Of a DNA stretch of 64,000 nucleotides, positions 54,982 through 63,586 are shown one piece after another. The position numbers were made by a program, and so were the translations under genes. Each line of letters begins with the position of its first letter. The stretch's first letter is position 1. Origin of the DNA: an uncultured Candidatus Binatia bacterium (GTDB lineage Bacteria; Desulfobacterota; Binatia; Bin18); contig OY282457.1 in NCBI GenBank assembly GCA_958296235.1, forward strand, positions 3,405,338 to 3,469,337. Reading direction: 5' to 3'. The notes below the pieces were generated by a model. That model did no database searches. It was given only the letters and a program-made list of their open reading frames with translations, and was not told the DNA's origin.

Positions 54982-56454
54982 ATGAGGACACCCCAAACTG
55001 AGCAGAAGTTGACAGCTGACTATCATCTTGAGGTCAACGATTTCGGGCCAATCGCCAAAGCCAGTGTGGACCTGCGGCCGCTTACAGTGTTCATCGGTCC
55101 GAGCAACACTGGCAAATCCTACCTGGCGATTTTAATCTATGTCCTCCACAAAACCTGGCACCACTGCTTTACAACACCGCGTCGGGCCATATCATCATCC
55201 CCTCAATTCGACAGAGAGGTTCAGGCGTGGTCTCGCAGAGTCCATTCGTCCAGAGAGATGCCAGAGTTCCCCGCGCTTCTCAACGATAACTTGCGCGACC
55301 GCCTCAAGCATCCCCGAGGCATAGAGAAGCGCCTGCTAAACGAGATATGCCGGTGTTTTTGCCTTTCAAAACCATTGGAAGCGGTTCGCCATCAAGCCTC
55401 AGCCAAACATGCGCATATCGCGCTGTCCTTTCCCTATGGAAGCGAAGAAGCGGCTGTTCGGCATAACGTATTTCTGCACAAAGCTCCTTATGTGGGAGGA
55501 CAGGTCTCATGTGCTGGGCAAGTCTCTCAGCGGCTCAATCTTGACGCTATCGCAAGGCAAGAGTCGGCAATCATGGACGAGCTGTTCCATGATAATTCTC
55601 GTTATCCCTCTCCTGAAGAGATATTCTTCGCCATACTGGACCCCCTGGCCAGGGCTCTCCTGCCGCCCGCGTCCCGTAATGTCTATTATCTGCCGGCGTC
55701 CCGTAGTGTGGTCATGGATATCGGTAAGGCGCTTGTACAGGCGCTCATACAGAATGCTGCGACAGTCGGCCCGCGCCCTTCAGTAAACACCCCAATGTTG
55801 GCCGGTGGGCTGGCCGATTTTCTGGAACGCCTGGTGCAGATGCCGGTAGAGCGTCCTCAACAGCACGACCACGCCAAGCGTTTGGAACGTCATATCCTTC
55901 GAGGAGCCATTCGCGTGGAGCGCACCGCTAGCGATTACAAAGAGTTTTTCTATCGCCCCGAAGGGTGGAAGTCCGATCTGCCGCTGATACGGGTATCCTC
56001 AATGGTGTCCGAACTGGCCCCTGTTGTATTGTACCTGCGCTATCTGGTGCAGCCTGGTGACATGCTGATTATTGAAGAACCGGAGGCCCATCTGCATCCC
56101 GCTATGCAAGCGGTCTTCGCCCGGGAGTTGGCACGGCTGGTTCGTTCCGGCATCCGGCTTATTGTCACAACGCACAGCGAATGGCTGCTCGATCAGTTCG
56201 CCAACCTGGTGCGTCTCTCCGCGCTTCCCGAAGATGAGAGAGAGGGGATTCCCGGAGCGAACGAAGCGCTTCGGCCAGATCAATTCGGCGCGTGGCTGTT
56301 CAAGCCCAAACAACGTCCCAAGGGGTCTGTAGTCGAAGAAATCCGAGTCGACCCGGAGGCTGGGGGATTGCTGACGGATTACGGCGACCACGCCGAAGAT
56401 CTCTATAACGAGTGGGTCGAAATCGGGAACCGGATTGCAGAAAGCGACAGGTGA
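54982..56454 (+). CDS. AAA (ABC/OLD-like) ATPase of a second ATPase-nuclease module
   Basis: 490 residues. Walker A GPSNTGKSY (39-47), Walker B/signature MLIIEEPEAHLHP (361-373), and a switch His in IVTTHSEWLLDQ (about 398). The middle is long and helical (FTTPRRAISSSPQ.., PSVNTPMLAGGLADFLERLVQ). There is no TOPRIM. Its TGA overlaps the next ATG by one base (TGATG), and the partner carries a PD-(D/E)XK-like site. So it probably regulates that nuclease. The same layout of ATPase plus small nuclease is used in Septu-like defence, but this is a different family as far as I can see. Confidence 0.85.
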   Translation: MRTPQTEQKLTADYHLEVNDFGPIAKASVDLRPLTVFIGPSNTGKSYLAILIYVLHKTWHHCFTTPRRAISSSPQFDREVQAWSRRVHSSREMPEFPALLNDNLRDRLKHPRGIEKRLLNEICRCFCLSKPLEAVRHQASAKHAHIALSFPYGSEEAAVRHNVFLHKAPYVGGQVSCAGQVSQRLNLDAIARQESAIMDELFHDNSRYPSPEEIFFAILDPLARALLPPASRNVYYLPASRSVVMDIGKALVQALIQNAATVGPRPSVNTPMLAGGLADFLERLVQMPVERPQQHDHAKRLERHILRGAIRVERTASDYKEFFYRPEGWKSDLPLIRVSSMVSELAPVVLYLRYLVQPGDMLIIEEPEAHLHPAMQAVFARELARLVRSGIRLIVTTHSEWLLDQFANLVRLSALPEDEREGIPGANEALRPDQFGAWLFKPKQRPKGSVVEEIRVDPEAGGLLTDYGDHAEDLYNEWVEIGNRIAESDR

Positions 56455-56551
56455 TGTGCAAGTTAGTCGAAGACCTGAAGAGCCGTAAGCGACAGGTGAT
56501 GTGCAAGTTAGTCGAAGACCTGAAGAGCCGTTTAGTCGAAGACCTGAAGAG
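56444..56551 (+). repeat. 45-bp tandem duplication at an ATPase/nuclease gene junction
   Basis: The block GCGACAGGTGATGTGC followed by AAGTTAGTCGAAGACCTG and AAGAGCCGT occurs twice in tandem, and a third partial copy (TTAGTCGAAGACCTGAAGAG) follows. The unit is 45 bases, so the frame is kept. Both complete copies carry GGTG-ATG, giving two candidate starts (56454 and 56499). Confidence 0.9.
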
Positions 56552-57014
56552 CAGTATTCATTCAAAATGCGACCACGCCGGTAAATGCACGAAAAAAGGA
56601 TGTAACGTACCGCTGACGGGTGCTCCATCACCGTATCTGCTTGTTGACATGGATTGCAGGGCTCTGGGTATTCCAGCAGACAGTGGACGTTGCGATTTCC
56701 TGTTTGTCGGATGCGAGAGCACTCGCGGGGCCGATTGGGTTGTTCCACTGGAATTGAAAAGGGGCAGCCCGGATGCGACAGATATTGTCAAACAGCTACA
56801 AGCGGGAGCGCAATTCGCACAAGACCGGATTCCGGCACAACACGAATCGACATTCCTTCCGGTTGCCGTCTATGGGGGGAAACTCCATAGCGCCCAAATC
56901 AATAAATTCAAAAGATCTCGAATCCTGTTCCATGGCAAAAAGTATGAAATCAAACTCCATCACTGCAAGACACCCATGAAAGAGATACTTCAGAAGGCAT
57001 CAGCCAAGAGATAA
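56454..57014 (+). CDS. PD-(D/E)XK-like nuclease partner of the upstream ATPase
   Basis: 186 residues from the ATG at 56454 overlapping the ATPase stop. The N-terminus repeats VMCKLVEDLKSR twice because of a DNA duplication. A Cys cluster (SIHSKCDHAGKCTKKGCNVPL) may bind zinc. The nuclease-like core is GRCDFLFVGCESTRG then WVVPLELKRGSPDATDIVKQ (Asp...Glu-x-Lys), as in restriction-endonuclease folds. Basic C-terminus. Function inferred as a DNA or RNA nuclease controlled by the ATPase. Confidence 0.7.
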   Translation: MCKLVEDLKSRKRQVMCKLVEDLKSRLVEDLKSSIHSKCDHAGKCTKKGCNVPLTGAPSPYLLVDMDCRALGIPADSGRCDFLFVGCESTRGADWVVPLELKRGSPDATDIVKQLQAGAQFAQDRIPAQHESTFLPVAVYGGKLHSAQINKFKRSRILFHGKKYEIKLHHCKTPMKEILQKASAKR

Positions 57015-57040
57015 CATTCTTTCTCGCTCGGGGGGCCACC

Positions 57041-57307
57041 ATGCTACACACGCCAGTCTGCCAGGACCTTGGAATGACCTATCCCATTTTCTCTGTGGGC
57101 ATGGGCGGTGGGATGGCCGGCACGTCCATAGAGTTGCCCAAATACGGCATCTTCCCGCCCCTGCCTGGCTTTGCCGGCGACCTGGAACAAACCGCCTTGT
57201 ACGCGGGCGAATCGTGTCGGTTGATCCATGCCATCAAGCCTGCCGGTCACATCGTGCGCGACATCGCGCGCGAAGCCGAAGACATATTGCAACGTCTGTA
57301 TGCCTGA
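57041..57307 (+). pseudogene. nitronate monooxygenase relic with internal deletion
   Basis: 88 residues. The start (LHTPVCQDLGMTYPIFSVGMGG.MAG) matches the N-terminus of nitronate monooxygenase-type TIM barrels, and the end (LYAGESCRLIHAIKPAGHIVRDIAREAEDI) matches their C-terminus. The middle, about 250 residues with the FMN-binding barrel and catalytic His, is missing, with the frame preserved. Cannot be active. Whether it is still expressed is unknown. Confidence 0.8.
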
Positions 57308-57358
57308 AAACCGCCTTCATTATTGACGGGGGGTATGGAGCGCGGTAGTTGAGACAGC

Positions 57359-58051
57359 ATGAAAGAATCGTTTATCCTGCTGCTGTGGTGGGGCCTCTTT
57401 GGTGGCTCACATATGCTGATGTCCTCGCCCAGTTGGCGACCGAAACTGGTTGCCAGTCTTGGCGAGCGGGGCTTCTGGGGGCTCTATTCTCTGATTGCTC
57501 TGGCCACCATCGTGCCGCTGTGCATGTACTACGGCGCGCACAAGCACACCGGCCCGCAGCTCTGGATCACCCTTGTTCCCTACCTTCTTGCGCGTGATGT
57601 GAATATCCTGCTCATGCTGCTGGCCTTTACACTCTTCGTCAGTGGCCTGGCCGCGCGTCCGCCCAGCTCCATGCTGGCCAGTGGAGAGCCCCGGGCCTAC
57701 GGCGTCACGCGTATTACCCGCCACCCGGTCTTTGCCTCGTTCTTTTTGTTTGGCCTGGCCCACTGCCTGGTGAATGGCGCCCTCAGCGATCTGGTCTTCT
57801 TTGGCGGCTTTGTCGCCTACTCCTGGCTTGGCGCTTGGCATCAGGACAAACGCAAAGCGGCTGACATTCCCGGCTATGCGGAATTTCGGCTGTGCACCTC
57901 GTTTGTCCCATTTGGGGCCATTGTCAGCCGCCAGCAGCCGTTTCCCGCGGGAGAGCTCCGTTGGGGAGCGCTCCTCATTGGCGTGATTGTGTTCTACCTC
58001 GTGCGCGTCTTTCATCCCGCCATATTTGGCGGGATTCTCATGACGCTCTAG
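57359..58051 (+). CDS. NnrU family membrane protein
   Basis: 230 residues with six or so hydrophobic segments. The NnrU pattern is seen: GERGFWGLYSLIALATIVPLC, then GVTRITRHPVFASFFLFGLAH and SWLGAWHQDKRKAADIPGYAEF. NnrU/MddA-like proteins are isoprenylcysteine-methyltransferase-fold membrane proteins, linked in some bacteria to nitrite/nitric oxide metabolism. No nitrogen-oxide genes lie nearby. Confidence 0.85.
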   Translation: MKESFILLLWWGLFGGSHMLMSSPSWRPKLVASLGERGFWGLYSLIALATIVPLCMYYGAHKHTGPQLWITLVPYLLARDVNILLMLLAFTLFVSGLAARPPSSMLASGEPRAYGVTRITRHPVFASFFLFGLAHCLVNGALSDLVFFGGFVAYSWLGAWHQDKRKAADIPGYAEFRLCTSFVPFGAIVSRQQPFPAGELRWGALLIGVIVFYLVRVFHPAIFGGILMTL

Positions 58052-58069
58052 TGACCGGATATCCGACCT

Positions 58070-58360
58070 ATGAACCCGGAGGCGTTGACTGAGGTCTGGA
58101 ACTGGCTGCTCGGCCTGTCCAAGGTCCAATTGATTATGCTGGGTGGCGGCATCGCGCTGCTCGTTGCGGTGAGTAAATTTCTTCGCTTGCTGTTCTTGGT
58201 CGGCGTCCTGCTCCTCTTTCTGGCCGCGTTGCTGCCGCAGCTGCTCAAGAGTTATGAAGACAGTCCGTTGCCGGCTGTGGTCGATGATACTATCCAACGG
58301 GGAGTTGACGCGCCTCAGAATACGGCCCCCGCGCTGCCCCAGGCCAGGCCGCAACCATAA
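58070..58360 (+). CDS. small membrane protein, unknown
   Basis: 96 residues with two membrane helices (LIMLGGGIALLVAV.., LLFLVGVLLLFLAALLPQLL), then a Pro/Ala-rich tail. Starts 18 bases after NnrU, same operon probably. No known family. Confidence 0.6.
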   Translation: MNPEALTEVWNWLLGLSKVQLIMLGGGIALLVAVSKFLRLLFLVGVLLLFLAALLPQLLKSYEDSPLPAVVDDTIQRGVDAPQNTAPALPQARPQP

Positions 58361-58398
58361 AGCCGCCTCAAAAGACCGCTACGCAAAAGGAGACGATC

Positions 58399-58869
58399 AT
58401 GGAAGCGGAAAAGAAACTCGAAGAACTCGGACTGAGCCTGCCGCCCATTCCCACCCCAGTGGCCAACTATCTGCCCCTGGCGCGAACCGGCAACCTCCTG
58501 TTTGTCTCCGGCCACGGACCCGGTGTGCTGAAGGACGGCAGCGTGTCGTTTATCCAGGGCAAGCTCGGCAAAGACCTGGACGTTGAGCAGGGCTATGACG
58601 CGGCCAAACAGGTCATGCTCAATATCCTGCAATCCCTCAAGCAAGAACTGGGCGATCTGGACAAAGTCCGCAAAGTGGTCAAGCTGCTGGGCTTTGTCAA
58701 TTGCACGCCCGACTTCCCCGACCAACCCGCAGTAATCAACGGCGCGTCCGACCTGCTCGTCGCCCTGTTTGGCGACCGTGGCCGTCACGCCCGCTCGGCC
58801 GTGGGGATGAACCAGCTCCCGTTTGGCATCGCCGTCGAGATTGAGATGATCGTGGAAGTCGAGGACTGA
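58399..58869 (+). CDS. RidA family (YjgF/Rid) enamine/imine deaminase-like protein
   Basis: 156 residues. ANYLPLARTGNLLFVSGHGP, AAKQVMLNILQSLKQELGDLDKVRKVVKLLGFVNCTP and GDRGRHARSAVGMNQLPFGIAVEIEMIVEV match the Rid fold with the conserved Arg in HARSAVG. RidA removes reactive enamine intermediates from PLP enzymes. AAGGAGACGATC precedes the ATG. Confidence 0.9.
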   Translation: MEAEKKLEELGLSLPPIPTPVANYLPLARTGNLLFVSGHGPGVLKDGSVSFIQGKLGKDLDVEQGYDAAKQVMLNILQSLKQELGDLDKVRKVVKLLGFVNCTPDFPDQPAVINGASDLLVALFGDRGRHARSAVGMNQLPFGIAVEIEMIVEVED

Positions 58870-58902
58870 CGCGGCGACCCGCGCGTACCCTGGGACCCGG
58901 GC

Positions 58903-59880
<978 letters not shown>

Positions 59881-59959
59881 GATGCCTCTATTGTTCCTGA
59901 TCTCCACGCTGTCTACAAGCTCGACATTGCCGCCAACCGTCCTATTCGAGCGAGTGGTG

Positions 59960-61279
59960 TCACGTTCGGTCCGATGAAGTGTCGCCGGGTGGGTCCATCT
60001 GCTGACCCGTTCTGATGCCGCGTGGTTCGTTCACCGTGAGCAGCAGTAAACCGCCAACAACGAAAAACCCGACCACCGTGGCTACGCCCAGGCGTTGACT
60101 GCCGGTTGCCTCAGTCACTATGCCCAGCAGCAGGGGCCCGGCAAAGGTAGTAATTTTTCCAGAAAAGGCGAACAGGCCAAAAAAGGCGGCGGCGTGTTGC
60201 TCTGGTATGAAGCGGGCCATCAGCGTGCGACTGGCCGACTGATTCGGCCCCACAAACAGCCCCAGGCTCAGGCCGGCCACCCAGAGCCAGCCGACGCTGG
60301 GTGCCCAGACCGCCAGCAGACTACACGCCGTCAGGGCTATCAGCGTCACCAGGATGGTGCGCTTGCCGCCCAGCCGGTCATCCACAACGCCGAACACGCC
60401 GGCACCAATGCCGGCCGCGATATTGAGGGCAATGCCAAACTGAATGACCTCCGGCAGGCTCAACCCGAACGTGCCGGCCGCGTAGATGCCGCCGAACGCG
60501 AAAATGGTGACCAGCCCGTCGTTATACAACAGCCGGGCGACCAGCAGCCGGGCAATGTCCGGGTAGTGGCGTAGCCGCCCGAACGTGCGACCCAACTCGC
60601 GGTAGGCCCCTATGCGGGGAGAGGCCGGACCGCTCCCGGACGGCTGGGGCGGGGCGAACGCGAACAGCGGCAGGCTGAACAGCGCGAACCAGCCGGCCGC
60701 CAGCAGGCAGACCGCCCGGTAATTGAAGCCGGCCTCGGCACTGATGCCGAACAGGGGCTGCTCGCGCGCCAGCACGGCCAGGGCCAGGACCAGGCTCAGC
60801 AGGCCGCCGGCATAGCCCAGCCCCCAGGCCCAGCCCGACAGCCGGCCGACCCGCTCGGCCGGGACCAGTTCAGGCAGAAAGGCGTTGTAGAATACAGTGC
60901 TCAACTCGAATGCGACATTGGCGACCACGAACAGCGACAGCGCTATCAGCCCGGCCCAGGCCAGGTCCGGGTGGACGCCGGTCAGACCCGCGCTGGCGAC
61001 GCAGCACACCAGAGTGCAGACCCCCATGCAGGTCAGCCGCCGACCGCTGCGGTCGGCCAGCGCGCCGAGCGGCGGCGCCAACACCGCCAACAGTATGCCG
61101 CTCAGGCCGACCGCGCGTGACCACTGCGCCGTACCGGTCACTTCGTCCGCGGCAATGGCGGTCGTAAAATAGGTGGCATAAACAAAAGTCACCACCAGGG
61201 TAGCGAATGCCGAGTTGGCCCAGTCAAACATCGCCCAGGCGGCCAATGTCCTGCGGGGTTGGGCGCGGGTGGCTTGCAT
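59960..61279 (-). CDS. MFS transporter, UMF1/Atg22-like
   Basis: 439 residues, 12 membrane spans. The Atg22/UMF1 pattern: AWAMFDWANSAFATLVVTFVYATYFTTAIA, FYNAFLPELVPAERVGRLSGWAWGLGYAGGLLSL, and VGPNQSASRTLMARFIPEQHAAAFFGLFAFSGKITTFAGPLLLG. Bacterial members are putative small-molecule exporters. Its downstream neighbour on the same strand is the short Rho gene. Confidence 0.9.
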   Translation of the reverse strand: MQATRAQPRRTLAAWAMFDWANSAFATLVVTFVYATYFTTAIAADEVTGTAQWSRAVGLSGILLAVLAPPLGALADRSGRRLTCMGVCTLVCCVASAGLTGVHPDLAWAGLIALSLFVVANVAFELSTVFYNAFLPELVPAERVGRLSGWAWGLGYAGGLLSLVLALAVLAREQPLFGISAEAGFNYRAVCLLAAGWFALFSLPLFAFAPPQPSGSGPASPRIGAYRELGRTFGRLRHYPDIARLLVARLLYNDGLVTIFAFGGIYAAGTFGLSLPEVIQFGIALNIAAGIGAGVFGVVDDRLGGKRTILVTLIALTACSLLAVWAPSVGWLWVAGLSLGLFVGPNQSASRTLMARFIPEQHAAAFFGLFAFSGKITTFAGPLLLGIVTEATGSQRLGVATVVGFFVVGGLLLLTVNEPRGIRTGQQMDPPGDTSSDRT

Positions 61280-61339
61280 AACCAGTCACATAGCAGGCTG
61301 CCAGCACTGTGACGAGAGTCTGCGAGGCGGGTTCACGGT

Positions 61340-61612
61340 TTCAATCCTCACCCCACCCCCGCTCCCCGCGGGAGCGGGCCTCTTGTCTTGCCCTTATCTT
61401 CCCCTCTCCCCTGGAGGGAGAGGGTGGCCCTGAGCCTGTCGAAGGGCCGGGTGAGGGGGCCGACGGACCGTCTGGGGGGCCTGCGCCACAATGTACATTA
61501 CACGTCAGAGAGGGGAGGGCATATCTACTCCCCCTCCCCTGGAGGCCTGTCCTGAGCCTGTCGAAGGGGAGAGGGCTGGGGAGAGGGGGAAATGCAAACT
61601 GAGACCCTATAC
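61340..61612. repeat. intergenic MITE-like repeats beside the CRISPR array
   Basis: Two stacked parts: CCTCTCCCCTGGAGGGAGAG plus GCCCTGAGCCTGTCGAAGGG and GTGAGGGGGCCGACGGACC (about 61396-61480), nearly identical to 9343-9430; and CCCCTCCCCTGGAGGCCTG plus a second CCTGAGCCTGTCGAAGGG (about 61529-61571). The right end reads AAACTGAGACC. It separates the carrier gene from the array. Confidence 0.75.
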
Positions 61613-61625
61613 AATAGTTTGACTG

Positions 61626-62598
61626 GTGCTTAACGCCTTCCGGCATCTGATAGGTAGTCACAAGTCCCGGCCCAGGTTGCGTATCTGCTGATACGCGTGC
61701 TCAACGCCTTCCGGCATCTGATAGGTAGTCACGGATGTAGAGCGAGTCATCCACCCCCTTTGGTCGGTAGTGCTCAACGCCTTCCGGCATCTGATAGGTA
61801 GTCACACCAGGATAGCGATAAACAGAAAAACATACCCCTTGTTGTGCTCAACGCCTTCCGGCATCTGATAGGTAGTCACGGCACAGTCGTGCCCGAGTCG
61901 AACGTGCTGTTCTCGGTGTGCTCAACGCCTTCCGGCATCTGATAGGTAGTCACTTCTCGCCCAAAAGAATCCGCAGCCCATGCACCAAGTGCTCAACGCC
62001 TTCCGGCATCTGATAGGTATTCACCACTTCTTACGAAACTTGTAAGCGGTACGCTCTGGAATGTGCTCAACGCCTTCCGGCCTCTGATAGGTATTCACAG
62101 GCATTAAACCCGATATTATCGATAGCCGACCAGTGCTCAACGCCTTCCGGCATCTGATAGGTATTCACCGGGAGAGGAACCAGGCCGGGAAATACACGGA
62201 ACAGTGCTCAACGCCTTCCGGCATCAGATAGGTAGTCACCTCTCCTCTCTGCGGTTAGGGGTTTGTGTGTTCGTGTGCTCAACGCCTTCCGGCATCTGAT
62301 AGGTAGTCACCAGGTCCATGTCTTTCCCAGGGTCGATGGACGTCGCGTGCTCAACGCCTTCCGGCATCTGATAGGTAGTCACGCCCGCGGGGCCAGACAT
62401 TGACATCCCCTTGCTGCCGTGCTCAACGCCTTCCGGCATCTGATAGGTAGTCACGCAGCATGTGCTGACGTATTTGGCCCAGATGGACTTGTGCTCAACG
62501 CCTTCCGGCATCTGATAGGTAGTCACATAGATATCTCGCCACCCCGCCTGCGACACATTCCGGTGCTCAACGCCTTCCGGCATCTGATAGGTATTCAC
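61626..62598 (-). CRISPR. CRISPR array, 14 repeats of 36 bp, 13 spacers
   Basis: Repeats of 36 bases start at 61626, 61697, 61770, 61844, 61918, 61989, 62063, 62133, 62204, 62275, 62347, 62419, 62491 and 62563. The + strand unit begins GTGCTCAACGCCTTCCGGCA and ends CTGATAGGTAGTCAC. Spacers are 34-38 bases. Variants: the first has GTGCTTAACG; units 6, 7, 8 and 14 end in TATTCAC; unit 7 has CCTCTG; unit 9 CATCAGAT. On the minus strand the unit ends TTGAGCAC, like the 8-base 5' handle of type I crRNAs, and ATGCC-GGAA-GGCGT forms a hairpin. So transcription is read leftward with the leader on the right. The odd repeat on the left fits a leader-distal end. No spacer target was identified. Confidence 0.97.
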
Positions 62599-62870
62599 CG
62601 CTCCATGAATAAGTATCTGTTTTTCTTTAGTTTTTCTGTGCCGTAGACAAGGAGTCGCTTTGGATAAGTGCAACAGGCCACACAATGCCCCTGCTTTCAT
62701 CTCTCTTTGCCTCCAACCCTCGAATAATACAGACCTTTCTCGTATTTCACGAATCTCTTTTTCCCCGGATCGGCCTTTCCTTGAACAAATACGAGCGGTT
62801 AGCCGTCTTCCCGGCCTTATAGCTCCAGACATCCGCCAGGACTCAGACCAAACGGAGGCGGTCCGCTTTT
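62599..62870 (-). promoter_or_regulatory. putative CRISPR leader
   Basis: Reading the minus strand into the array, the last bases are AT-rich (AGAAAAACTAAAGAAAAACA, then GATACTTATTCATGGAGCG) next to the 62563-62598 repeat. This fits a leader. No other gene is seen here; an open frame on the minus strand (62236-62880) runs through repeats and is not real. Confidence 0.5.
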
Positions 62871-62873
62871 CTC

Positions 62874-62902
62874 TTGACACGGGCCAACAGAACGCCCATC
62901 AT
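62874..62902 (+). promoter_or_regulatory. possible sigma70-type promoter for the coiled-coil gene
   Basis: TTGACA at 62874-62879, a 17-base spacer, and a weak CATCAT at 62897-62902, then ATG at 62910. Transcription would begin at about the ATG, making a leaderless message; no ribosome binding site lies before it. An alternative start is the TTG at 62874. Confidence 0.35.
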
Positions 62903-62909
62903 TCCGCTC

Positions 62910-63293
62910 ATGGCCTCACTCGCTTTCGACACCCTCAAAGCCGCCAAGGCGCTTCGGTCCGCTGGCTTTGATGATGCCCAGGCCGAAGCGGTGATTGCGA
63001 CGGTCGGTGACGCGGTTGGCGGAAATGTCTCCACCAAGGCGGACCTCCAGGAGTTGCGAGCGGAAATGAAGACGGACCTCCAGGAGTCGCGAGCGGCAAT
63101 GAAGGCGGACTTCCAGGAGTTGCGAGCGGCAATGAAGGCGGACCTCCAGGAGTTGCGAGCGGCAATGAAGACGGACCTCCAGGACCTTGAATTGCGTGTC
63201 ATGGATAAATTCGAATCTCTCTACAAGCAGTTGTGGGCCATGTCGGTCGGGACCGTCACTGCCGTTGTCGCGCTGATGAAGCTGCTCTCGTGA
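62910..63293 (+). CDS. DUF1640-like coiled-coil membrane protein
   Basis: 127 residues. The start FDTLKAAKALRSAGFDDAQAEAVIATV matches the DUF1640/CCDC90-type pattern. A central coiled coil is made of an 11-residue (hendecad) unit, ADLQELRAAMK, repeated four to five times. The C-terminus has one hydrophobic span (LWAMSVGTVTAVVALMKLL). Such proteins occur near mobile or CRISPR loci in some genomes but with unknown role. It lies between the array and Cas5 on the opposite strand. Confidence 0.75.
   Translation: MASLAFDTLKAAKALRSAGFDDAQAEAVIATVGDAVGGNVSTKADLQELRAEMKTDLQESRAAMKADFQELRAAMKADLQELRAAMKTDLQDLELRVMDKFESLYKQLWAMSVGTVTAVVALMKLLS
63039..63170 (+). repeat. 33-bp tandem repeats in the coiled-coil gene
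   Basis: Four units of 33 bases (GCGGACCTCCAGGAGTTGCG plus AGCGGCAATGAAG), with a partial fifth. They encode the hendecad coiled coil. Differences are few, pointing to recent expansion. Confidence 0.85.
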
Positions 63294-63586
63294 CTTTCTC
63301 TTCCAGAGGGGAAAGATTAGACGTTTACCCACGCATTCTCAGGGATATCGACCTGGGGTTCGGGCCAAGGAAAAAACAAACCACTCGTTGTATTTGCCAT
63401 GTTTTGGCGATCAATCGTGATTGTCAGGCGCGCTGTTCGGGGCCGAGGACCCTGAGCGTCATTCTCAATGCTGGCTGGGGCCATCTCGTAATAGCCCCGC
63501 GCGTGGTTGCCTGAGACGCCATTAAACTCGCCGATAGCGCAGCGCCATGACGCGGATGGTGGGTTCCATAGTTTTATGCGAGCAGA
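63294..63586. other. intergenic, nothing recognised
   Basis: 293 bases between the coiled-coil gene and the cas5 end. No conserved motif or gene was seen. Confidence 0.4.

Noticed and set aside
62236..62880. Minus-strand open frame of 214 residues across the CRISPR array with repeated TTYQMPEGVEH
   Set aside because: It is the repeat and spacer sequence translated; the period equals the array period and there is no coding signal.
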